A stretch of 64,000 nucleotides of DNA from an uncultured Methylocystaceae bacterium (GTDB taxonomy: Bacteria > Pseudomonadota > Alphaproteobacteria > Rhizobiales > Beijerinckiaceae): NCBI GenBank assembly GCA_903870245.1, contig CAIQCB010000043.1, forward strand, positions 62,001 through 126,000, written 5' to 3'. Of the stretch, positions 55,287 through 62,098 are shown in pieces. Position numbers and translations under genes: made by a program. Under the pieces are notes generated by a model that was given only the letters and a program-made list of their open reading frames with translations, was not told the DNA's origin and did not search any database. Every line of letters starts with the position of its first letter. Within the stretch, counting starts at the first letter, position 1.

Positions 55287-57401
55287 GTGAAAATCGATCG
55301 TCACATTCGCCGCATGCTCGCTTCGATTTGCGCCGTCATGCCGCTGGCCTGGGGCGACGACGCAGCCGCGCAGACGGCGCCCGCCTTCCAATGGGATGGC
55401 CTGTATATTGGAGCGAGTCTCGGCGCCGGCATCCCCTTTCCGGGCCAGGAGACGATCCACGCAGGTCCGGGCTTCACGCCCGGACTTCACGATCTGCAAC
55501 CTGTCGCCTCGAACCGCGCCGGCGCTCTCACCGGGGCGCAGGTTGGCTATAACTGGCAGGCTGGCAATCTGGTTTGGGGCTTTGAGACGGACTTCGGCCT
55601 TCTGGATGCGGCCGGCGGGCCGAACGGCGTCTTTCCGGGCCCTGTCAGCCCGCTGGCCAGATATCCCTGGTTTGCAATCGCCTCGCACGACGCCGGCAAA
55701 TATTTCGCCAGCATTCGCGGCCGGGCGGGCCTTGCGATCGGCCGCATGCTGATCTACGCCACAGGCGGCGTGGCCTCCGGAGGAACGCGCGGCGCAACGG
55801 ATATTTCACTGCCCGGCGTCGTTCCCGCGAATCTCGATGAAAACGTCAATGCCGTATTGACCTCGCAATACGCGTTTTCGTCTCGCATGAAATACGCGCT
55901 GGGCGGCGGTCTGGAATACGCCTTCGCCGATAACTGGTCCGCGCGCGCGGAGTATCTTTATTACAATCGCGCCGGCGGCCAGCAATATTTCAATAATGGC
56001 GGCGGTTTTGGCTACACGACGCGTCTGCGCAACGAGACGAATGTCTTGCGTTTCGGCCTCAACTATCATTTCGGCGCCAAAAACGAAATCGACGATCCGG
56101 CCGACCACTCTGGCAATCATCACGACAAGGCCGAATTATACAGCGTGCATGGCCAGACAACGAATGTCGCGCAGGCCTATCCGAAATTCCGCGCCGATTA
56201 TTCGGGAGAGAACAGCTTTCCTCCCGGCGGAAAAGCCAATGTCGGCTCCACGACCAACGCTTTCCTCGGCATTCGTCTGTGGGAGGGCGGCGCCGCCTAT
56301 TTCAATCCCGAGGTCGACTGGGGCTATGGTTTGAACAATTCCGTGGGCGCCGCGAATTACGTTGACGCAGCGGTCGCGAAGGTCGGCGCAGGGGCGCCCT
56401 ACATGCGCTTCCAGAGATATTTTCTGCGGCAGATCATCGGCCTCGGCGGCGAACGGGGATTCGATCCAGACCAGGGTTCGCGCAACGAGGTGCTTGAATC
56501 GACGCAAAATCAGATTTCAGGAAAGGTCGACCGCGATCGTTTGATTATCACCCTCGGGAAATTCGCCGTCGGCGACGTTTTCGACGACAACATCTATGCG
56601 CATGATCCGACCACCGGCTTTCTGAACTTCGCGTTCAACACCATGGGCGCCTTCGATTACGCCGCGGACTCATGGGGCTACACCTATGGTCTTGCGACGG
56701 AGTGGAAGCAGGACTGGTGGACCTTGCGCGCCGGCGTGTTTCAGCTCTCGCAGGTTCCCAATGGCGAGACGATCGAACCGGTCCTGTTTCGTCAATATAT
56801 GGCGGTTACGGAGCTTGAAGCGCGCTACGAACTTCTGGGCAAAGCCGGCGCGATTAAATTTCTGCTTTTTGGCGACAACGGCTTTATCAGCAAATCGCAG
56901 GATTCGATCGATTACGCCTTCGTGACCGGGGATTTTCCGCCCCGCGTCGACTCGGTGCGCAAGCGCGGCATGAAGACCGGCGGCGGCATCAACATCAAAC
57001 AGGACCTCACCGAAAACACCGGCTTCTTTCTGCGCGCCAGCATGGCCGACGGCCGCTATGAAATCGTCGATTACACGGATATCGATCGTTGTCTGGCGTT
57101 CGGCTGGGTGGGCCATGGCGCCCTCTGGGGCCGTGAGCATGATGAAATCGGCGCGGGTCTCGCCTTCAGCGGTCTCTATGGCGCGAAGGCCGATTTCTTC
57201 AAATATGGCGGCCTCAGCGTCTATATCGGCGACGGCGCCTTGTCCTATGGCGGGGAGAAAAACCTCGAAACCTATTACAAGCTCGGCTTCTCCAAAAATC
57301 TTGACGTGACATTCGATTACCAGTTGCTGGTCAATCCCGCCCACAATCTGGCGCGCGGGCCGATCAACATTTTCGGCCTGCGTTTGAGAGGCGCGTTCTA
57401 G
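55287..57401 (+). CDS. outer-membrane fusion: small 8-strand-like barrel plus OprB-type carbohydrate porin
   Basis: 704 residues from a GTG start with a signal peptide (to about residue 29, DDAAAQT). Residues about 34-262 form an Omp25/OmpA-like barrel (FQWDGLYIGASLGAGI, GAQVGYNWQAGNLVWGFETDFG, GKYFASIRGRAGLAIGRMLIYATGGVA, NWSARAEYLYYN, VLRFGLNYHF). After a His/Asp-rich linker, residues about 283-704 match OprB porins (YSVHGQTTNVAQAYP, LFLRQ-type RYFLRQIIGLGGERG, RLIITLGKFAVGDVFDDNIYAHDP, GTFDYAADSWGY-like segment, KNLDVTFDYQLLVNPAHN, ending with Phe). One frame with no break joins both. Confidence 0.88.
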   Translation: MKIDRHIRRMLASICAVMPLAWGDDAAAQTAPAFQWDGLYIGASLGAGIPFPGQETIHAGPGFTPGLHDLQPVASNRAGALTGAQVGYNWQAGNLVWGFETDFGLLDAAGGPNGVFPGPVSPLARYPWFAIASHDAGKYFASIRGRAGLAIGRMLIYATGGVASGGTRGATDISLPGVVPANLDENVNAVLTSQYAFSSRMKYALGGGLEYAFADNWSARAEYLYYNRAGGQQYFNNGGGFGYTTRLRNETNVLRFGLNYHFGAKNEIDDPADHSGNHHDKAELYSVHGQTTNVAQAYPKFRADYSGENSFPPGGKANVGSTTNAFLGIRLWEGGAAYFNPEVDWGYGLNNSVGAANYVDAAVAKVGAGAPYMRFQRYFLRQIIGLGGERGFDPDQGSRNEVLESTQNQISGKVDRDRLIITLGKFAVGDVFDDNIYAHDPTTGFLNFAFNTMGAFDYAADSWGYTYGLATEWKQDWWTLRAGVFQLSQVPNGETIEPVLFRQYMAVTELEARYELLGKAGAIKFLLFGDNGFISKSQDSIDYAFVTGDFPPRVDSVRKRGMKTGGGINIKQDLTENTGFFLRASMADGRYEIVDYTDIDRCLAFGWVGHGALWGREHDEIGAGLAFSGLYGAKADFFKYGGLSVYIGDGALSYGGEKNLETYYKLGFSKNLDVTFDYQLLVNPAHNLARGPINIFGLRLRGAF

Positions 57402-57516
57402 AAACCTTCCCGGCCTGCCCGAACCAGGCCGTGGCTGTCGTTCTCTGCCTTGTCGCGCTATTGACGCCGCTGCGCAAAACGCAGACTCTGGCGTGATCTC
57501 GACGGGAGCATGCGTC

Positions 57517-58080
57517 ATGAAAAAAGTTGTCGCGATTGTCGCCTTCTGCACTCTGGCGTCGGGCAGCGACGCCGCGCCGTTCGAGAAGACTCTCGCCCTT
57601 CAGGGCCTGACCTTTCATGTAACGAGCGCCAATGAGAGCGGCGCCGGCGCGCTGAAAATCATTGTCGAGGGGCTGAAGGAAAAGGCCGCGCCGATTGAAA
57701 AGCCCATCGACGGAACGGTCGTCGACGCCGAGATCGAGGACCTCGACGCCAACGGCTTTCCCGAGATTTACGTCTATACGCAATCGGCAGGCAGCGGCTC
57801 CTATGGCGCGGCGATCGGCTACGCCTCGAACCGGAATATCTCGATGAGCGAGATTTATCTGCCCGAACTCTCAAAACGCGACGCGCGCGGCTATCAGGGC
57901 CACGACGAATTTCATCTCGTGGAGCAATATCTCGTGCGCCGCTTCCCGATCTATCGTAAGGGCGACACAAACGCCAAAGCGACCGGCGGCTTGCGGCAAA
58001 TACAATACCGCCTGCGGCCGGGCGAAGCCGGCTGGATTTTACGCCGGACCAAGGCGCTGGATTTTTCGCCGCAGGGGTGA
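57517..58080 (+). CDS. PliI-like periplasmic lysozyme inhibitor
   Basis: 187 residues from the ATG at 57517 (MKKVVAIVAFCTLASGSDAAPF, signal peptide). The mature sequence has the PliI (I-type lysozyme inhibitor) pattern: FHVTSANESGAGALKIIVEGL, AEIEDLDANGFPEIYVYTQSAGSGSYGAAIGYASN, SEIYLPELS, GYQGHDEFHLVEQYLVRRFPIYRKGDTNAKATGGLRQIQY. The SGSYG loop is the family's lysozyme-contacting motif. It would protect the wall against host or protist lysozyme. It lies 115 bases after the porin gene on the same strand. Confidence 0.82.
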   Translation: MKKVVAIVAFCTLASGSDAAPFEKTLALQGLTFHVTSANESGAGALKIIVEGLKEKAAPIEKPIDGTVVDAEIEDLDANGFPEIYVYTQSAGSGSYGAAIGYASNRNISMSEIYLPELSKRDARGYQGHDEFHLVEQYLVRRFPIYRKGDTNAKATGGLRQIQYRLRPGEAGWILRRTKALDFSPQG

Positions 58081-58145
58081 GGGGGCGTCAGACGCCCGCG
58101 CCCGTAACATGCCGGCATTCACTCCAGCCATGGGTCTGTTTGTTT

Positions 58146-58949
58146 TCAGGCGCCGCCGGCTTTGACAAGCTCGATAAAATCCCGAAGCTTGATCCAGTTG
58201 CGGTTCGGCGGCGTCTGAACCTCCGTGTTCACCTGATAATAGCGCTCCGCCCATTCGTTGTTTTTGACATCCTGCCTTACGCCTTCGGCGCCCGAGAAGC
58301 GGCCGACGATGTAAAGGGCGATCTTGTCTTCAGGTAGCGTAACAAGTTCTTTGCCTTGCATGAACTCAGTGCTGTTGGCCGCATAAGATTTGCCGCCCTC
58401 GTAGAGACTATCCGCCCGAAGAAGAACGGGATCGTCCTTGAATAACTCCAGAGTCAGGTCTTTCCAGGACACTAGACAGTTAAAATCTTCGGAATATTTG
58501 CCATTTAATTTATCGATATGTTTACTTGACGCCAGTCCAACCAAAAGGGTCCGCGCGCCCGTTGATTTCGTTACTTCGCATTTGTCTTTTTTGAACATGT
58601 TAAACTGGGATATGTCCGAGTCGAACCCCTGCTGCGCCTTTGCCTCGATGATAACAATCGTTTTTTCGGAAAACAGACACAGGTCGAAGGTGCGCTTTGG
58701 CGAAATCAATTTGATATCCTTGGTATCTTTGTTCAGAAACCACAGGTCCCGATAGAAACATACTTCATAGGCCGGCTCCCATTCGACATCGGGGTCGAGG
58801 GCGATCGTACTTTTGCTATTAAGCAAAGCGATAAATTTTTTAAGATTGTCTCTATCCCTCAGCAGATTGAAAAAATGTTGACAGTAATAACGCTCATCCC
58901 GTGTGACTTCCGCCCACAGTTTTCCATTCAGATACGACCAGCCGCTCAT
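58146..58949 (-). CDS. PD-(D/E)XK-like protein of unknown function
   Basis: 267 residues from an ATG preceded by GGGAG. A PD-(D/E)XK-type core can be read: RTFDLCLFSEKTIVIIEAKAQ, with Asp in FDLCLF, then Glu-x-Lys in IEAKA, followed by QGFDSDISQFNMFKKD and LLVGLASSKHID. Fewer GC bases and less Ala than in the neighbours, with more Lys and Asn, suggest transfer. It sits just before a region of integrase relics. A restriction or defence nuclease is one reading, not shown. Confidence 0.65.
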   Translation of the reverse strand: MSGWSYLNGKLWAEVTRDERYYCQHFFNLLRDRDNLKKFIALLNSKSTIALDPDVEWEPAYEVCFYRDLWFLNKDTKDIKLISPKRTFDLCLFSEKTIVIIEAKAQQGFDSDISQFNMFKKDKCEVTKSTGARTLLVGLASSKHIDKLNGKYSEDFNCLVSWKDLTLELFKDDPVLLRADSLYEGGKSYAANSTEFMQGKELVTLPEDKIALYIVGRFSGAEGVRQDVKNNEWAERYYQVNTEVQTPPNRNWIKLRDFIELVKAGGA

Positions 58950-59089
58950 GCTTGCTCCCTCTCGCCCGCGATGCGTGTCGTCTCTGCAACGCTCTGCGGG
59001 CGGATAGCGTACTCAAAACCGGAATGAGTATTCCACCTTGGCGGCGCCGGGGAAAGTCTCTTGATGTTGAATGCTGAAGGAAGAGTTGA

Positions 59090-59319
59090 ACGAAAGCTTG
59101 AGCTTGCGCTCTACTGGTCTGATCAAATCCGGATTTTTGATTGCCTCTCACCGCCGGACGTTCGACATCCTTACCGTTCAAGTTGACGATTGCTCAAAAC
59201 CGGTTTCCAGTAAGCCTGATCCGTAAACGTCAACACTGCGCGCGAGCAGCGAAAGCTTTACGGCCTGAATGTCAAGCACAGGACTCAAATATCGCTCTGG
59301 TGACACAGGCGCGTTTTTT
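59090..59319 (-). pseudogene. decayed phage-type integrase, N-terminal relic A
   Basis: On the minus strand one frame reads KKRACVTRAIFESCA, stop, GRKAFAARAQC, stop, RLRIRLTGNRF, stop, AIVNLNGKDVERPAVRG, which follows the N-terminal half of phage-type tyrosine recombinases (KKRAVLT-AIF, AAR, LTGMRVGEI--L--DV). Three internal TGA stops and no catalytic C-terminal half mark it as a remnant. It follows an AGGAGG-type site shared with relic B. Its identity rests on this pattern alone. Confidence 0.5.
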
Positions 59320-59322
59320 GCG

Positions 59323-59420
59323 CCCTCCTGTGGCTCACCAAAAGTTTGAAAATAGCATGTTTTCTGCTGCGACGAAGAGCTGCGTGAGTGATTTTGGGAG
59401 TGATCGCTGTAATGCAGAGT
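59323..59420 (-). repeat. direct repeat, copy A (upstream region of integrase relic A)
   Basis: Shares CCTCCTNTGGCTCACNAAAAGTTTGAAA, then AGCATGTTTTCTG, AAGAGC and GATTTTGG with copy B (61841-61937) in the same order, with scattered changes. On the minus strand it ends with the ribosome-binding site of the integrase relic, so it is a conserved leader. Confidence 0.7.
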
Positions 59421-59568
59421 CCAGGCCGTTTAGATATGATGCTAGTTGCGCTTCCTATCCAAGGCTGACTTTCTATCATGTCATCCATTCTATAGTGCTG
59501 TGGGGTACGGGACGAACACCCTACTTCAGGGATCAGCCATTCAGAGCAGCCAGCACAGACGTATTCCG

Positions 59569-60132
59569 CTATAGCTGGTTACGCAGCGCCATCTGAACGA
59601 CCAATTCTCCGACGGAGAGGCTGACCAAAATGGTGGCTGAGAGGAGAACTGGCCGAGATTTCGCGAAGAAAGCGACTATCGAAAAGCAGATGATAACTAT
59701 AGCAGCGAAATTTTGAATCGGGCTGACATTCAAAAAACGCCAGTAAAAAGGTTCTGTGAGTAGCGTGTAGAACGCAATGAACAGCGTCGACCAACGGCCA
59801 TTCAGATCGTACCAATCCCTCAAATCTCCGCCTGATTGAGCCTCTGTGTTCGGCAAAATCAGGACTGCTGCAAAAAAAAGATTGAAGACAAGGACCAGCA
59901 GCATGAGGAACATTGAGAAGTTCCAGACCTTAACCTGAGCCCCCAAATGCACGAAGTTCCAAGAGAGCTCCAGGAGCAGGAGGAATATGGTTACCGACCA
60001 GACAAATGGAACCCAGTCGAGGCGCACCTGACGGCGGGCTATGAACATATTGGCAATCGACAGGACAAGACGCGTCATACTGAGGGCGATGATGACCCCC
60101 AGCGCAGATTCAACCCACTCGAACGAATGCAT
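59569..60132 (-). CDS. multi-pass membrane protein of unknown function
   Basis: 187 residues with about five hydrophobic segments (near 8-28, 43-62, 70-92, 115-133, 140-155, 160-180). A charged loop with NTEAQSGGDLRDWYDLNGRWS joins the halves. No family is recognised. It is encoded downstream of the Ntn hydrolase on the same strand with a 32-base gap, so the two are probably co-transcribed within the segment bounded by repeats A and B. Confidence 0.7.
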   Translation of the reverse strand: MHSFEWVESALGVIIALSMTRLVLSIANMFIARRQVRLDWVPFVWSVTIFLLLLELSWNFVHLGAQVKVWNFSMFLMLLVLVFNLFFAAVLILPNTEAQSGGDLRDWYDLNGRWSTLFIAFYTLLTEPFYWRFLNVSPIQNFAAIVIICFSIVAFFAKSRPVLLSATILVSLSVGELVVQMALRNQL

Positions 60133-60164
60133 TGCTTGGCTTACCTATCATGACTTTGGTGAGG

Positions 60165-61184
60165 CTATATCTTCAGTTTTGACGGTTTCAGCCGGTTTGT
60201 AATGTCCCCGCTCAAACCGGCGTCATAGGCGTCCACATCAAGGACTGTTGCGCCTTCAGCCGTATTCACCGTGCTTAAGTCTATCCAGAAGACATTGGGG
60301 CTGCGTGTCGATTGGAAGTAGTAGATGTGATGGGTCATGTCGGCTACAGATCCCCAGAGCGTCGGCCAAGCATCCGCAGCATCTCCGCCTGAAGTATCGT
60401 GAGCCCCAAACGGCACGGCGACATTCCTCACGACGCTATAAGCGCCGGCAACGGCGTCCAAAGATGACTCTGGCTTGGGCAGTGTCTTGAGATAGCTGGA
60501 GGCTCGAACAAAGCGGCTTAGCGGATCGATATCGCCGGGCATGGCCTTCCTGCCGCCGAACAGGCGATATTTAAGAAGGTTCTTCCTCTGAATTTCGAAA
60601 GACGGTTCATTCGTCATTACAACTGTCTGAGGCCCTCGGTTCACCACCAGTTTGCTATTAACAAACTCAAAGATGGCGCTGTCGCCCGTGGCGTCGGCAA
60701 TCGACAGATGCACAGGCCATTCGCGCCCACCTGCGCTGATGGAGACAATCTGAACAGACTTCATAGCTTCAACAGCCTGGGCGACAGTTTCGAAATTATC
60801 GAGGAGATACTGTGACCAGAGAGTATTCCCTACGCCAGGCCGGCTGTCGCGCTTCTCATACTTGCTGCCGTGCAGATAGAGCAGATTGGCGCTAAGGCCT
60901 TTCTCGTTGAGCCCATCGCTAATGGCGACATCCAAACCACTCACGGCAACACTGGCGTATTTCGATTTCCAACTGAACATGTTTGGCGCACCGTCCGGGC
61001 CGCCACGACTGATGCCGCGCGGGAAGACGACGATCCGCGCCTTATCCGACATGTAGAGATCCATCGTTCGACCAACGACGACGGCCTTGTCATTATCCCA
61101 AAGCAGGCGGGAACAGGCCAGAGCGCTTGTAACAAGCAAGCTAGCGCCTATGGCGGAAGCGAGAATAAGCTTCTTTTTCAGCAT
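60165..61184 (-). CDS. secreted linear-amide C-N hydrolase (choloylglycine hydrolase family, Ntn fold), paralogue 2
   Basis: 339 residues. A signal peptide (LILASAIGASLLVTSALA) is followed directly by Cys-Ser-Arg (ACSRLLW), the Ntn nucleophile position. VVGRTMDLYMSDKARIVVFPRGI, GLNEKGLSANLLYLHGSKYE, TGDSAIFEFVNSK and VMTNEPSFEIQ match the same family as paralogue 1 at 41.3-42.4 kb, sharing motif order and the SRFVRASSYLKTLP block. Substrate unknown; bile salts are unlikely here, and acyl-homoserine lactones or N-acyl amides are options. Confidence 0.88.
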   Translation of the reverse strand: MLKKKLILASAIGASLLVTSALACSRLLWDNDKAVVVGRTMDLYMSDKARIVVFPRGISRGGPDGAPNMFSWKSKYASVAVSGLDVAISDGLNEKGLSANLLYLHGSKYEKRDSRPGVGNTLWSQYLLDNFETVAQAVEAMKSVQIVSISAGGREWPVHLSIADATGDSAIFEFVNSKLVVNRGPQTVVMTNEPSFEIQRKNLLKYRLFGGRKAMPGDIDPLSRFVRASSYLKTLPKPESSLDAVAGAYSVVRNVAVPFGAHDTSGGDAADAWPTLWGSVADMTHHIYYFQSTRSPNVFWIDLSTVNTAEGATVLDVDAYDAGLSGDITNRLKPSKLKI

Positions 61185-61389
61185 TATTTTTGGCCTTGTT
61201 CAGGGTTCTTTTGATTGAGCCGCCTTTGCGCCCCAAGACATGAATCAATGATGTTGTTAACGCTGCCGATATTACCTGACTGCTGATCTGGCCGGATAAT
61301 CCAGAACCCGGTCTCGCCGCGTTCGTTGGGTTGACTATATACCCTCAGCCCATTCTCATGGCTCTACTCTTCTGCGCTATTTTTTCAAT

Positions 61390-61837
61390 GGTTAATGACG
61401 ATGATCATCTGCAGATCAGCTGTTTGGCGTCTTTGGCATGTGATGCGGCCCTGTCGATCCCTGCTCCATGATATATGTGCGGCGACTCCTGACAGAGACA
61501 ACGACAGCCGAGAACCTCTTCCCCATCTTGCTGGCGATCAACGGGCTCTCTGGGGTCGGCTTTATGGGTCGGGAGGGATATAGGCCTCCAGCTCGCTCCT
61601 CAACTGACTGCCGACCAAAACTGTTCTGGCCGAGCTTCCCTTGGTCTGGTCTGGTCGAAGCTGGATTTCCGGGCGTCTCCACATCCTCGACGCTTGGGGC
61701 CGCGATTTCTCCGACCCGCATGCCCGCCAGTCCGCTCAGCATCGGTCAACAATGGTTCGTGACGGGTAGGCGGTACGGCCCACATGCTGGAGCGCCCGCT
61801 TCATCTCCCGCTATTTTAAAACCGGGGCTTGTTTCAC
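61390..61837 (-). pseudogene. decayed phage-type integrase, relic B
   Basis: From a GTG at 61837 after AAAGGAGG, the minus strand reads VKQAPVLK, stop, REMKRALQHVGRTAYPSRT. After a frameshift it reads MLSGLAGMRVGEIAA and DVETPGNPASTRPDQ. In a third frame it reads TVLVGSQLRSELEAYIP, then SRPIKPTPESPLIASKMGKRFSA, and finally IYHGAGIDRAASHA. Together these follow the middle of tyrosine recombinases (AGMRVGEIAAL, RTVFVS-L--EL-AYI, GKRFSA, GI--ASSH). Several frameshifts and stops, and no catalytic Tyr region, show decay. Confidence 0.7.
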
Positions 61838-61840
61838 TGC

Positions 61841-61937
61841 GGCCTCCTTTGGCTCACAAAAAGTTTGAAACAAGCATGTTTTCTGATGTCACAAAGAGCA
61901 ACCGAAGAGATTTTGGCAATGAACGCTGTATTTTCAG
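61841..61937 (-). repeat. direct repeat, copy B (upstream region of integrase relic B)
   Basis: Matches copy A (59323-59420) over most of its length in the same orientation. It forms the leader of relic B and together with copy A brackets the Ntn hydrolase and membrane protein genes. Confidence 0.7.
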
Positions 61938-62098
61938 CGGTTTATGCGCCAACATCACATAATATGTATTTTGTGATGCAAAGCGAATTACCCGGTTTAG
62001 AGCCTTATGCGCGCAACGCGCTGTTGAGATAGCTTGTCTTTGGAATCTGCGCGGTACCGCAGTGATACCGCGCAAACCCCATAAAGAGTAGAAGCTTA

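Larger units (their letters stand above)
58950..59568. other. gene-poor stretch with integrase relic A
   Basis: 619 bases without an intact gene. It contains the decayed integrase described at 59090-59319 and its conserved upstream segment. The plus-strand frame over 59141-59596 covers the same decayed sequence and is not called. Confidence 0.5.
61185..62098. other. gene-poor stretch with integrase relic B
   Basis: 914 bases without an intact gene. It contains relic B and repeat B. The part 61185-61389 is AT-richer and probably holds the Ntn hydrolase promoter. Bases 61940-62098 follow the GHKL gene stop, with no clear terminator. Confidence 0.5.

Noticed and set aside
59013-59140. Short minus-strand frame ending AKVEYSFRF, like the end of an outer-membrane barrel
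   Set aside because: Only 43 codons between stops, and it overlaps the integrase relic reading; likely chance.
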